Below are positions 1 through 8,466 of a stretch of 64,000 nucleotides of DNA, piece by piece. The stretch's first letter is position 1, and each line of letters opens with the position of its first letter. This stretch comes from RYN-230 sp963704995 (lineage in GTDB: Bacteria; Actinomycetota; Actinomycetes; Streptosporangiales; Streptosporangiaceae), in contig CAVPIM010000005.1 in the NCBI GenBank assembly GCA_963704995.1, positions 744,001-808,000 on the forward strand, read 5' to 3'. Made by a program: the position numbers and the translations under genes. A model generated the notes under the pieces. It did no database searches and had not been told where the DNA came from. It saw only the letters and a list, made by a program, of their open reading frames with translations.

Positions 1-1976
1 ACGCCCGCAAGCTCGACGACGCCGTGGATGTGACCGCGGATCTGCGGTTCGAGTACTTCGGGTTGCGGACCGTCTACGACCGCTACCTGCTGCGCCACCC
101 GGCGGCCCGGCTGGTGATCGAGACGCCGCAGTACTTCCTGCTCCGCGTGGCCTGCGGCCTGTCCGCCGCGCCGGGCGAGGCGATTGACTTCTACCGGCTT
201 ATGTCCTCACTGGCTTACCTGCCCAGCTCGCCCACGCTGTTCAACTCCGGGACCCGGCATTCCCAGATGTCCTCCTGCTTCCTGGTCGATTCGCCGCGGG
301 ATGAGCTGGGCTCGATCTACGAGCGTTACGCCCAGGTGGCGCGGCTGAGCAAGTTCGCGGGCGGCATCGGCATCTCCTGGTCGCGGGTGCGTTCCCGCGG
401 CGCGCTGATCCGGGGGACGAACGGGCAGTCCAACGGGATCGTGCCGTGGCTGCGGACCCTGGACTCTTCGGTCGCCGCGGTGAACCAGGGCGGCCGCCGC
501 AAGGGCGCCGCGTGCGTGTACCTGGAACCGTGGCATCCCGACATCGAGGAGTTCCTGGAACTGCGGGACAACACCGGGGAAGACGCCCGCCGGACCCACA
601 ACCTGAACCTGGCCAACTGGATCCCGGATGAGTTCATGCGCCGGGTCGAGGCCGACGAGATGTGGTCACTGATCGACCCGGACGAAGTGCCGGACCTGCC
701 CGACCTGTGGGGCGAGGCGTTCGGCACCGCCTACCGCGCCGCTGAAGCCGAGGGCCGATTCGTGCGGCAGGTGAAGGCCCGTGAGCTGTACGGGCGGATG
801 ATGCGCACCCTGGCCCAGACCGGCAACGGCTGGATGACGTTCAAGGACGCCTCCAACGCCAAGTGCAACCAGACGGGCACGGCCGGGAACGTGGTGCACC
901 TGTCCAACCTGTGCACCGAGATCATCGAGGTGAGCAGCGATGCGGAGACCGCGGTCTGCAACCTCGGCTCGGTCAACCTCGCCCAGCACCTGGCCAGCCC
1001 CGCCGGCGGCGATGGGCTGGCCGTCGACTGGGACAAGCTGCGCGAGACGGTGCGGACCGCGGTCCCGTTCCTGGACCGGGTGATCGACCTCGGCTACTAC
1101 CCCAGCGAGCAGGCCGCCGCGTCCAACCCCCGGTGGCGGCCCATCGGCCTGGGCGTGATGGGGCTGCAGGACGTTTTCTTCGCGCTGCGGCTGCCTTTCG
1201 ACTCCGTCGCGGCGCGCGAGCTGTCCACCCAGATCTCTGAGGAGATTTACCTAACGGCCCTGGAGGCGTCCGCGGAGCTCGCCGAGGTCCATGGCGCGCA
1301 CCCGGCGTTCGCCGGGACGCGGGCCGCCGCGGGCCAGTTGCAGCCCGATCTGTGGGGGGTTCCTGGTACCCAGCCGGACCGCTGGGCTGCGCTGCGGGAG
1401 CGGATCGCCGCGACCGGACTGCGTAATTCCCTGCTGGTCGCGATCGCCCCGACCGCGACCATTGCCTCTATCGCCGGATGCTATGAGTGCATCGAGCCGC
1501 AGGTGTCCAACCTCTTCAAGCGGGAAACCATGTCCGGCGAGTTCCTGCAGGTCAACGGGGTTCTCGTTCAGGAGCTGAAAACACACGGGCTGTGGAACGC
1601 GCAGGTCCGCGACGCTATCAAGCTCGCCGACGGGTCAGTGCAGGGCATCACCGGGCTGCCGGCCGAAGCCCGCGAGCTGTTCCGCACCGCCTGGGAACTG
1701 CCGCAGCGCGCCCTGATCGACCTGGCCGCGGCCCGCGCGCCGTTCATCGACCAGAGCCAGTCCCTGAACCTGTTCCTGGCCGCCCCCACGATCGGCAAGC
1801 TGTCCTCGATGTACCTGCACGCCTGGAAGACAGGCCTGAAGACCACCTACTACCTGCGGTCCCGGCCTGCCACCCGGATCCAGCAGGCCACCGTCACCAC
1901 GGCAGCACCCGCCACTGACGCCGCGGCGCTGGCGTGCTCCCTGGAAAATCCCGAGACCTGCGAGGCATGCCAGTGA
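1..1976 (+). CDS. nrdA: Ribonucleoside-diphosphate reductase class I, alpha subunit (5' partial)
   Basis: Large catalytic subunit that reduces ribonucleotides to deoxyribonucleotides in the cytoplasm, paired with the beta subunit encoded next. The frame is open from base 3, so the gene starts left of the window and an N-terminal portion (usually an ATP-cone region) is missing. Counting from the GTG at base 24, the active-site Cys lies in SSCFL (near residue 85), the Asn-x-Cys-x-Glu radical/catalytic motif NLCTE is near residue 295 and the partner Cys is in CNLGSVNL near 311. The C-terminal tail carries the redox cysteines (CEACQ). The stop TGA overlaps the GTG start of the beta gene, so the two are translationally coupled. 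The family call is certain; naming it NrdA rather than NrdE rests on the beta partner and on the absence of nrdI/nrdH beside it. Confidence 0.95.
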   Translation, partial: ARKLDDAVDVTADLRFEYFGLRTVYDRYLLRHPAARLVIETPQYFLLRVACGLSAAPGEAIDFYRLMSSLAYLPSSPTLFNSGTRHSQMSSCFLVDSPRDELGSIYERYAQVARLSKFAGGIGISWSRVRSRGALIRGTNGQSNGIVPWLRTLDSSVAAVNQGGRRKGAACVYLEPWHPDIEEFLELRDNTGEDARRTHNLNLANWIPDEFMRRVEADEMWSLIDPDEVPDLPDLWGEAFGTAYRAAEAEGRFVRQVKARELYGRMMRTLAQTGNGWMTFKDASNAKCNQTGTAGNVVHLSNLCTEIIEVSSDAETAVCNLGSVNLAQHLASPAGGDGLAVDWDKLRETVRTAVPFLDRVIDLGYYPSEQAAASNPRWRPIGLGVMGLQDVFFALRLPFDSVAARELSTQISEEIYLTALEASAELAEVHGAHPAFAGTRAAAGQLQPDLWGVPGTQPDRWAALRERIAATGLRNSLLVAIAPTATIASIAGCYECIEPQVSNLFKRETMSGEFLQVNGVLVQELKTHGLWNAQVRDAIKLADGSVQGITGLPAEARELFRTAWELPQRALIDLAAARAPFIDQSQSLNLFLAAPTIGKLSSMYLHAWKTGLKTTYYLRSRPATRIQQATVTTAAPATDAAALACSLENPETCEACQ

Positions 1977-3022
1977 CGACCAGCGACACCGCCCAGCCGG
2001 CCAGCCAGACATCAGCCAGCCAGCCGATGCTGCTCGACCCGGGAATGGACCTCACCCTGCGGCCGATGCGCTACCCGCACTTCTACGACCGGTTCCGCGA
2101 CGCGATCAAGAACACCTGGACCGTCGAGGAAGTCAACCTGCACTCCGACCTGGCCGACCTGGCCCGGCTCTCACCCGCCGAACGGCACCTGATCTCCCGG
2201 CTGGTCGCGTTCTTCGCCACCGGCGACACCATCGTCGCCAACAACCTCGTCCTCAACCTCTACCAGCACGTCAACTCGCCCGAAGGGCGGCTGTACCTCT
2301 CCCGCCAGCTGTTCGAGGAGGCCGTGCACGTCCAGTTCTACCTGACCCTGCTCGACACCTACGTTCCCGACGAGGCCGAGCGGGCCGAGGCGTTCGCGGC
2401 CGTGGAGAACATCCCGTCGATCAAGCGCAAGGCGGATTTCTGCTTCCGCTGGATCGACTCGGTGTTCGGGCTGCGCGAGCTGGCCAGCCCTGCGGACCGG
2501 CGGGCGTTCTTGCTGAACCTGATCTGCTTTGCCGCCTGCATCGAGGGACTGTTCTTCTACGGCGCGTTCGCCTACGTCTACTTCCTGCGCTCCCGGGGCC
2601 TGCTCAACGGCCTGGCCTCGGGAACCAACTGGGTGTTCCGGGACGAGTCCATGCACATGGCGTTCGCGTTCGACGTGATCGACACAGTCCGCCACGAGGA
2701 ACCAGGGCTGTTCGATGAGGATCTGACCCGGCAGGTCAGGGAGATGCTCGCCGAGGCGGTCGACTGCGAAGCCCAGTTCGCCGACGACCTCCTCGGGCAG
2801 GGGGTGCCCGGGATGTCCCCGGCCGACATGCGCGGGTACCTGCAGCACGTCGCCGACCGGCGGCTGGCGCAACTGGGCATCGAGCCGCTCTACGGATCGT
2901 CGAACCCGTTCCCGTTCCTGGACCTCCAGGATGTCCAGGAACTAGCCAACTTCTTCGAACGGCGCGTCTCTGCCTACCAGGTTGGCGTCAGCGGCGACGT
3001 CGGCTTCGACGACGACTTCTGA
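1973..3022 (+). CDS. nrdB: Ribonucleoside-diphosphate reductase class I, beta subunit
   Basis: Radical-generating small subunit (349 aa) with a ferritin-like di-metal fold. The start is set at GTG 1973 because GAGG at 1962-1965 lies 7 nt upstream and the GTGA overlaps the alpha stop; ATG 1967 would leave no spacing from that ribosome site. Visible metal ligands are the Asp in ATGDTIVANN, the ExxH in FEEAVHVQFY, the Glu in CIEGLFFY and ESMH. A Tyr sits four residues after the first ligand His, where the radical tyrosine is found, and the first ligand is Asp. Both point to a tyrosyl-radical enzyme rather than the Mn/Fe class Ic type, which has Glu and Phe there. The 3' end overlaps the convergent DUF1707 gene by 35 bp. 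Confidence 0.95.
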   Translation: MTTSDTAQPASQTSASQPMLLDPGMDLTLRPMRYPHFYDRFRDAIKNTWTVEEVNLHSDLADLARLSPAERHLISRLVAFFATGDTIVANNLVLNLYQHVNSPEGRLYLSRQLFEEAVHVQFYLTLLDTYVPDEAERAEAFAAVENIPSIKRKADFCFRWIDSVFGLRELASPADRRAFLLNLICFAACIEGLFFYGAFAYVYFLRSRGLLNGLASGTNWVFRDESMHMAFAFDVIDTVRHEEPGLFDEDLTRQVREMLAEAVDCEAQFADDLLGQGVPGMSPADMRGYLQHVADRRLAQLGIEPLYGSSNPFPFLDLQDVQELANFFERRVSAYQVGVSGDVGFDDDF

Positions 3023-3677
3023 ACAGGCCACGAAGCCCGCCCAGTACGCCGCAGCGGGATCCGGCGAGCGCGGAGAAGGCTAGCGCGGGCGGCGGCGCAG
3101 CAGGCCAGGCCCGGCGCGGCCGCGGCGTGCGGACGTGGATGCGCCCCAGCACGGCCAGCGTGTGCAGCTCGATGACCGGCGTTCCGGGCGGGACCACCGC
3201 TGCGGGCCGCGGGTCCGGCGGGGCCCCCGGCAGCGAGGCGGACAGGTTGCGGGTGACGACCGTGATCCCGGCCGGGACCAGCAGGTTGATCTGGCCGCCC
3301 ATGGCGCTGGCGTATATCACCGTGCGCTGCCCCTGCAGCAGCGCTTCCCGCAGGTCCAGCACGATCTGCCCGCCGATCGCGGTCACCACCAGCCGGTCCG
3401 GGACAACCCACCGGCCCTCACGCCGCTCGGTGGTGAAGAACGCGGTCACCGCGCGCGAGCTGTCCAGCCGCAGCGGCTGCGCGCCGGGCAGGGCCAGATC
3501 ATCGGTGAGCCCGGCCAGGTCACCGAGGGTCCGCGCGGTATAAGCCCGCTGCACCCGGTGCGCGTGCTCCTCGAGCGTGATCCGCCCGTCCCCGGCCGCC
3601 TCGGCGAGCAGCGTGACCACGCGCTCCCGGTCAGCGTCCGAGGCGCGCAGGTCACGCGGGCTCTGCCGGGGATTCAC
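2988..3677 (-). CDS. DUF1707 protein with C-terminal cell-wall-stress (LiaF-like) domain
   Basis: The N-terminal ~60 residues (LRASDADRERVV..., ...GRITLEEHAHRV..., AYTARTLGDL) match the DUF1707 (SHOCT-like) domain common in actinomycetes. The middle (about 75-170) has the beta-rich look of the LiaF/DUF2154 C-terminal fold (GQIVLDLREA, MGGQINLLVP). No membrane segment is evident, so it is probably cytoplasmic or peripheral. A TATCGT box lies 7 nt before the GTG start with no Shine-Dalgarno sequence, which suggests a leaderless mRNA. Its last 35 bp overlap the end of the ribonucleotide reductase beta gene. The biochemical role of this family is not established; a membrane-stress regulatory role is inferred from the LiaF resemblance. 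Confidence 0.8.
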   Translation of the reverse strand: MNPRQSPRDLRASDADRERVVTLLAEAAGDGRITLEEHAHRVQRAYTARTLGDLAGLTDDLALPGAQPLRLDSSRAVTAFFTTERREGRWVVPDRLVVTAIGGQIVLDLREALLQGQRTVIYASAMGGQINLLVPAGITVVTRNLSASLPGAPPDPRPAAVVPPGTPVIELHTLAVLGRIHVRTPRPRRAWPAAPPPALAFSALAGSRCGVLGGLRGLFRSRRRSRRRR

Positions 3678-3778
3678 CCCTCTGACGATAGCCGCCTTGA
3701 CGCCCGGACGGCACGGTCCCTACCCTGACCGCACGAGCCCGGCCCCCGCCGGCGGCCCCGCGAGCCTGGGAGCGGCGC

Positions 3779-5032
3779 ATGGAGCTGGACGGCACGGATC
3801 CGCGGCAGGCCGGTGACCGCCGCGGGCGGATGGCGACCAGCGGCGCCTTCTTCGTGCAGGGCCTGTGCTTCGCGGTCGTGGTTACCCGCGTCTCCGTCCT
3901 GCAGACCAAATTCCATCTCTCTAACGGCCAGCTCACCCTGGTCCTTCTGATCGTGCCGGTCATCGCCGGGGTGGGCAGCGTGCTGTCCGGCCCGCTGGCC
4001 GCCCGGCTGGGCAGCGGCACGGTGCTGCGCGTGGCCCAGCCGCTGGTCTGCCTGAGCCTGCCGGCCATCGGGTTCGCCAGCACCCGGCCCGAGCTGTACG
4101 TCGCGGTCGGCCTGTTCGGCCTGTTCCTCGGCGCGGTGGACGCCACCATGAACATGCAGGGCGCGATCACCGAGAAGCGCTACGGCTACAGCGTCATCAA
4201 CGCGTTCTACGGCTTCTGGAGCGCGGCCGGCATCCTCGGCGGGCTGTGGAACGCCGCGGCCGGGAAGCTCGGCCTGTCCCTGGGCGTGGCGTTCACGATC
4301 GCCGGGGTGGCCGGGCTGGCCGGCGCGCTGGTCCTGGGGCCGCGCCTGTTCGGCAAGGCGGCCGACGTCGCGCCGCCGTCCGAGGCCGCCGCGAAGAAGG
4401 CGGGCATCCAGATCCCCTGGCGGCCGATCATCCTCATCGGCGTGGCCATGTGCTGCATGTACATCGGGGACGCCGGCGTCTCCAACTACAGCTCGGTCTA
4501 CATGTCCAAAGTCCAGCACGGCAGCAAGGCGCTGCTCCCGCTGGCGTTCGCGGCCTACCAGGCGATGATGCTGGCCGGCCGGGCCTTCGGTGACCGCGCG
4601 GTACGGCGGTTCGGCGCCGCGGCGGTGGTACGGGCCGGGGCCGTGGTGGCCGGGCTGGGCCTGCTGGGCGTGGTGCTGGCCCCCTCCCCGGCCCTGGCCA
4701 TCGCGGCCTTCGCCGTGACCGGGCTCGGCTTCTGCGTGGTCCCGCCGATGTGCTTCTCGGCCACCTCGAAGCTCGACCCCACCGGGTCGGGTATCGCCAT
4801 CTCCCGGGTGAATTTGTTCAATTACGCCGGATTCGTGCTCGGCGCCGCCCTGGTCGGCGGGATCGCGGGCGCGGTCGGCGGTCCGGCCGGCTGGCGTGCG
4901 GCCTACGCCGCGCCGCTGGTGCTGACCCTGGTCATCGTCGCGCTGGCCGCCGGGTTCGAGCCGGGCCGGGCCCGCGGGGCGCGGAGCGAGGCGGCGAGCA
5001 CGGCGGAGGCCGGCTCCCCCGCCTCAGGCTGA
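3779..5032 (+). CDS. MFS transporter (FucP/YbjJ-like)
   Basis: Twelve-helix major facilitator protein of 417 aa, a normal length for the family. The first half shows RVAQPLV, RPELYVAVGLFGLFLGAVDATMN and the NAFYGFWSAAGILGG helix typical of the YbjJ/fucose-permease-like branch. A hydrophilic loop with AAAKKAG divides the two six-helix halves, and the tail is Ala/Glu-rich. ATG 3779 is preceded by GGGAG at a 6-nt distance. It stands alone between divergent and downstream genes, so its substrate cannot be inferred; a sugar or small-molecule exporter is the general expectation. Confidence 0.85.
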   Translation: MELDGTDPRQAGDRRGRMATSGAFFVQGLCFAVVVTRVSVLQTKFHLSNGQLTLVLLIVPVIAGVGSVLSGPLAARLGSGTVLRVAQPLVCLSLPAIGFASTRPELYVAVGLFGLFLGAVDATMNMQGAITEKRYGYSVINAFYGFWSAAGILGGLWNAAAGKLGLSLGVAFTIAGVAGLAGALVLGPRLFGKAADVAPPSEAAAKKAGIQIPWRPIILIGVAMCCMYIGDAGVSNYSSVYMSKVQHGSKALLPLAFAAYQAMMLAGRAFGDRAVRRFGAAAVVRAGAVVAGLGLLGVVLAPSPALAIAAFAVTGLGFCVVPPMCFSATSKLDPTGSGIAISRVNLFNYAGFVLGAALVGGIAGAVGGPAGWRAAYAAPLVLTLVIVALAAGFEPGRARGARSEAASTAEAGSPASG

Positions 5033-5077
5033 CCCCGGGCCGGGCCGGCCAGCCCGGCCAGCCCCCGCCGCTAAACC

Positions 5078-5153
5078 GCCACATTTCCCGCAGGACATGC
5101 GCCGTGCGAGGTGTTTTGTCCGGTTCAGGCGCGCGGTGCGCGGGAAATGTGGC
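5078..5153. repeat. Intergenic inverted repeat with 14-bp perfect arms
   Basis: GCCACATTTCCCGC (5078-5091) recurs as its exact reverse complement at 5140-5153, separated by 48 nt that contain a smaller pair (GGACA/TGTCC). It lies in the 174-bp gap between the MFS gene and the marR gene. It may terminate the MFS transcript, although no T-tract follows, or be a remnant of a small palindromic mobile element. Confidence 0.6.
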
Positions 5154-5193
5154 CGCCCTCACGGACTCAGTAGCCACGTGCCCGCGGGGCAAA

Positions 5194-5216
5194 TATAGTT
5201 AGCTCTGTGAACGATA
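5194..5216 (+). promoter_or_regulatory. Leaderless promoter -10 and candidate MarR operator
   Basis: TATAGT (5194-5199) lies 7 nt before the GTG start of the marR gene, with no Shine-Dalgarno sequence, as expected of a leaderless transcript. The same bases form an imperfect palindrome, TATAGTT (5194-5200) and AACGATA (5210-5216), that spans the -10 box and the start codon. A MarR dimer bound there would autorepress; this role is inferred. Confidence 0.5.
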
Positions 5217-5707
5217 TACATGAGGCGGGTCCGCCGGGGGCAGCTATTCCCTCGCCTGGGGAGGGGGCGTCGCGGGCGGAGGCGGCGGAGCTGCTGGCCG
5301 CGATCAGCGCCGTGCGCCGGACGACCAGGCGCGCGGTCCGGCACGCCTGGGCCACCCCGCCGCTGCCGACCGCGCAGAGCGAGCTGCTCCGGCTGATCGC
5401 CCGCCGGCCCGGCCTGTGCGTCGCGGACGCCGCGCACGAACTGCGGCTGGCCCCCAACACGGTCAGCACCCTGGTGGGCCGCCTGGCCGAGCAGGATCTG
5501 CTCCGGCGCGAACGGTCGCTGCCGGACAGCCGGTCGGTCCGGCTCACCATCACGGACAAGGCCCGCCGGCGGCTCGAGGAGTGGCGCGACCTGCGGGCCG
5601 AGCTGGCCAGCGAGGTGCTCGCCGCGATGGCCGCCGAGGACCGGCGCGCGCTGGCCGGGGCGGTCCCGGCCATGATCCGGCTGGCCGAGAAGATGGAGGA
5701 CCGATGA
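5207..5707 (+). CDS. MarR family transcriptional regulator
   Basis: A 166-aa winged-helix regulator of typical MarR length. The recognition region reads SELLRLIARRPGLCVADAAHELRLAPNTVSTLVGRLAEQDLL, followed by the wing RRERSLPDSRSVRLTIT with the conserved Asp-x-Arg. The stop overlaps the ABC ATPase start (ATGA at 5704-5707), so it is the first gene of a three-gene operon with an ABC-2 exporter. That arrangement usually means a drug- or metabolite-responsive repressor controlling its own exporter. A GTG start is used because no better start or ribosome site is present and a -10-like box sits directly upstream. Confidence 0.9.
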   Translation: MNDIHEAGPPGAAIPSPGEGASRAEAAELLAAISAVRRTTRRAVRHAWATPPLPTAQSELLRLIARRPGLCVADAAHELRLAPNTVSTLVGRLAEQDLLRRERSLPDSRSVRLTITDKARRRLEEWRDLRAELASEVLAAMAAEDRRALAGAVPAMIRLAEKMEDR

Positions 5708-6594
5708 GCGCGGAGCCCGGGGCCGTCACCAGCCACCCCACGGGGAGCTCAGCCCGGCCTGCGGGAAGCACGGCAGGCCTCGCGGTGGCGGAGCCCGCGG
5801 TGAGCTGCACCGGCGTCACCTACCGGTTCGGCGACCATGTCGCGGTGGACCACGTGGACCTGGCCATCCAGCCGGGCGAGACCTTCGGCCTGCTCGGCCC
5901 CAACGGGGCCGGCAAGACGACCACCATCCGGATGCTGGTCACCCTGCTCAAGCCGATGGACGGGCGGATCAGCGTGTTCGGCGCGGACAGTGCCGCCCAG
6001 CCGATGCGGGTCCGCCGGATGATCGGCTACGTCCCGCAGCTGCTTTCCGCCGACGGGTCGCTGACCGGCCGGGAGAACGTGGAACTGTTCGCCCGGCTGT
6101 TCGACGTGCCGCGCGGCGGGCGGGCCCAGCGGGTGGAGGAGGCGCTGGCCGCGATGGGCCTGGCCGAACCCGCCGGGCGCCTGGTGAAGACCTATTCCGG
6201 TGGCATGGTGCGGCGCCTGGAACTGGCGCAGGCGCTGGTCAACGCGCCACGGCTGCTGGTCCTGGACGAGCCCACGGTCGGCCTGGACCCGATCGCCCGC
6301 TCGGACGTGTGGGACCACATCACCCGGCTGCGCGAGCAGGCCGGGATGACGGTGCTGATGACCACGCATCACATGGAAGAGGCCGACCTGTACTGCGACC
6401 GCGTCTCGCTCATGCACAGCGGCCGGGTGCAGGCCACCGGCAGCCCGGCGGACCTCAAGGCCACGCTCGGCCCGGACGCCTCGCTGGACGACGTGTTCCG
6501 CCACTTCACCGGCGGGACCCTGGGCGAGGACACCGCGAAGGGAGGCATCCGTGACGTCCGTCGCGCCCGGCGCACCGCCCGCCGTCTCGGCTGA
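5704..6594 (+). CDS. ABC exporter ATP-binding protein (DrrA-like)
   Basis: ATPase subunit (296 aa) of an ABC-2 type exporter. After a ~35-residue low-complexity N-terminus come Walker A GPNGAGKTT, a Q-loop region (GYVPQLL), signature YSGGMVRRLE, Walker B LLVLDEPTVGLD and the H-loop MTTHHMEEA. The HHMEEA form and the short C-terminus after LDDVFRHFTG are typical of the DrrA/daunorubicin-resistance branch. It starts at the ATG that overlaps the marR stop and ends 44 bp inside the permease gene. The likely function is drug or lipid-like metabolite efflux; the substrate is unknown. Confidence 0.92.
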   Translation: MSAEPGAVTSHPTGSSARPAGSTAGLAVAEPAVSCTGVTYRFGDHVAVDHVDLAIQPGETFGLLGPNGAGKTTTIRMLVTLLKPMDGRISVFGADSAAQPMRVRRMIGYVPQLLSADGSLTGRENVELFARLFDVPRGGRAQRVEEALAAMGLAEPAGRLVKTYSGGMVRRLELAQALVNAPRLLVLDEPTVGLDPIARSDVWDHITRLREQAGMTVLMTTHHMEEADLYCDRVSLMHSGRVQATGSPADLKATLGPDASLDDVFRHFTGGTLGEDTAKGGIRDVRRARRTARRLG

Positions 6595-7390
6595 TTACGG
6601 TCCCGCGCCCAGCAGCCGGGTGGGCCTGGGCCAGCTGGCCAGCCGGATGCTCACGCTGTGCTGGGTCGAGCTGCGCAAGCTGCGGCACGACCGTACCGAG
6701 CTGTACACCCGGGCCATCCAGCCGGCACTCTGGCTGCTCATCTTCGGCGAGACGTTCACCAGGATCCATGCCATCCAGGCCCCGAACGGGATCTCCTACC
6801 TCGCCTACCTGACCCCGGGGATCCTGGCCCAGTCGGCCCTGTTCGTGTCGATCTTCTACGGCATCCAGATCATCTGGGAGCGGGACGCGGGCGTGCTGGC
6901 CAAGCTCATGGTGACGCCCACCCCCCGGTCCGCGCTGATCACCGGCAAGGCCTTCGCGGCCGGGCTGCGCTCGATCGTCCAGGCGGCGGCCGTGGTCGTG
7001 CTCGCCGCCATCCTCGGCGTCGCGCTGACCCATAACCCGCTGAAGCTGCTGGCCACCGCCTGCGTGGTGGTGCTGGGCTCGGCGTTCTTCTCCTGCCTGT
7101 CCATGTCGATCGCGGGCCTGGCCCTGAACCGGGACCGGCTGATGGGCATCGGGCAGGCCATCACCATGCCGCTGTTCTTCAGCTCCAACGCGCTGTACCC
7201 GACCGCGCTGATGCCGGGCTGGCTGCAGGCGATCAGCAAGGTCAACCCGCTGTCCTACGAGGTGGACGCGCTGCGCGGGCTGCTCATCGGGGTGCCGACC
7301 AACCTCGCGCTGGACGTGGCCGTGCTGGTCGCCGCCGCCGTGGCCGGCGTGATCGTGGCCTCGGCCCTGCTCCCGCGCCTGGCCAAGTGA
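6551..7390 (+). CDS. ABC-2 type transporter permease (DrrB-like)
   Basis: Integral membrane partner (279 aa) of the preceding ATPase, with about six helices. It carries the ABC-2 features WLLIFGETF, an amphipathic RDAGVLAKLMVTPTPRSALITGK loop and NPLSYEVDALRGLL near the C-terminus. GTG 6551 has GGGAGG 6 nt upstream, which fixes the start inside the end of the ATPase gene (44-bp overlap). Together with MarR and the ATPase it forms one efflux operon. Confidence 0.92.
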   Translation: MTSVAPGAPPAVSADYGPAPSSRVGLGQLASRMLTLCWVELRKLRHDRTELYTRAIQPALWLLIFGETFTRIHAIQAPNGISYLAYLTPGILAQSALFVSIFYGIQIIWERDAGVLAKLMVTPTPRSALITGKAFAAGLRSIVQAAAVVVLAAILGVALTHNPLKLLATACVVVLGSAFFSCLSMSIAGLALNRDRLMGIGQAITMPLFFSSNALYPTALMPGWLQAISKVNPLSYEVDALRGLLIGVPTNLALDVAVLVAAAVAGVIVASALLPRLAK

Positions 7391-7445
7391 CACCCGGCCG
7401 GTAATCCGGTGGCCGCTGCGGCGCCCGGCCTCCTACGGTGGCCGG

Positions 7446-8456
7446 ATGCTGATCCCGCCCGACGGGCTGCCCGAGGCCACGCTACGGCCGGCGCTGGAAC
7501 GGCGCTGGGGCATCCGCGCCGCGTCGGTGCGGTACCGGGCCGTCGGCTGGGGCAGTCACCACTGGGAGGTCTGCGCTGCGGACGGCGCCCGGTGGTTCGT
7601 CACCGCCGATGAGCTGGAGAACAAGCGGCTCTCGCAGGCGGAGACGCTGGCCGGGGGGTTCCGGCGGCTGCACGCGGCCCTGTCCGCCGCCTCGGACCTG
7701 CGGGACGGCGGCGCAGCGTTCGTGGTGGCCGCGGAGCCCGCCCGGGACGGCGAGCCGGTCGTGCGGGTCGGCGGCCAGTTCGGCGTCGCGGTCTACCCGT
7801 TCGTCGAGGGGCAGAGCTTCGGGTGGGCGGAGTTCTCCTCGCCCGCGCACCGGCAAGCCGTGCTCGGCCTGATCGCCGCCACCCACGGCGCGCCGCCCGC
7901 GGCCCGCCGGCGGGCCCTGGCGGACGACTTCCGCGTCCCGCACCGGGACGAACTGGAGGCCGCCGGCCAGCCCGGGGGCGGCGCCCGGGACGCCGGGCCT
8001 TACGCGCATCCGGCAGCGCGGCTGATCCAGGAGCACGCCGCGCCCATCGCGCGGCTCCTCAGCCGCTACGACCACCTCGTGGCGGCCGCCCGCGCCGAGC
8101 CGTCCGGGGCTGTCCTGACCCACGGTGAGCCGCATCCCGGCAACACCATGCTGACCGCGGACGGCTGGGTGCTCATCGACTGGGACACCGCGCTGGCCGC
8201 GCCGCCCGAGCGTGACCTGTGGAGCCTCGACCCCGGCGACGGGTCCGTCCTGGACGCCTACGCCCGTCTCACGGGCGTGACCCCCCGGCGCCCGATGCTG
8301 GATCTGTACCGTCTGCGCTGGGACATCACCGACATCGCCGCCGACGTGAGCCGCTTCCAGCGGCCGCACGCCGGGACGGCCGAGGACGATGAGTCCTACG
8401 AGCTCCTGAAGTCCCTGGTCGAGCGGGTCAGCGAGGAGGACCAGGGCAGCACCTGA
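7446..8456 (+). CDS. Aminoglycoside phosphotransferase (APH)-fold kinase
   Basis: A 336-aa APH/choline-kinase-fold protein. The catalytic loop is HGEPHPGNTM near residue 222 and the metal-binding Asp is in VLIDWDTA near 242, followed by ERDLWSL. Most family members have HGD in the catalytic loop; here the Asp is replaced by Glu. The overall layout (GWGSHHWEV near residue 35, WSL..., late helix RFQRPH) resembles spectinomycin-phosphotransferase-like proteins, but the substrate cannot be read from sequence. A TACGGT box 6 nt before the ATG and no ribosome site suggest a leaderless transcript. It converges on the small gene at 8467. Confidence 0.85.
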   Translation: MLIPPDGLPEATLRPALERRWGIRAASVRYRAVGWGSHHWEVCAADGARWFVTADELENKRLSQAETLAGGFRRLHAALSAASDLRDGGAAFVVAAEPARDGEPVVRVGGQFGVAVYPFVEGQSFGWAEFSSPAHRQAVLGLIAATHGAPPAARRRALADDFRVPHRDELEAAGQPGGGARDAGPYAHPAARLIQEHAAPIARLLSRYDHLVAAARAEPSGAVLTHGEPHPGNTMLTADGWVLIDWDTALAAPPERDLWSLDPGDGSVLDAYARLTGVTPRRPMLDLYRLRWDITDIAADVSRFQRPHAGTAEDDESYELLKSLVERVSEEDQGST

Positions 8457-8466
8457 CCGGCGCCGG

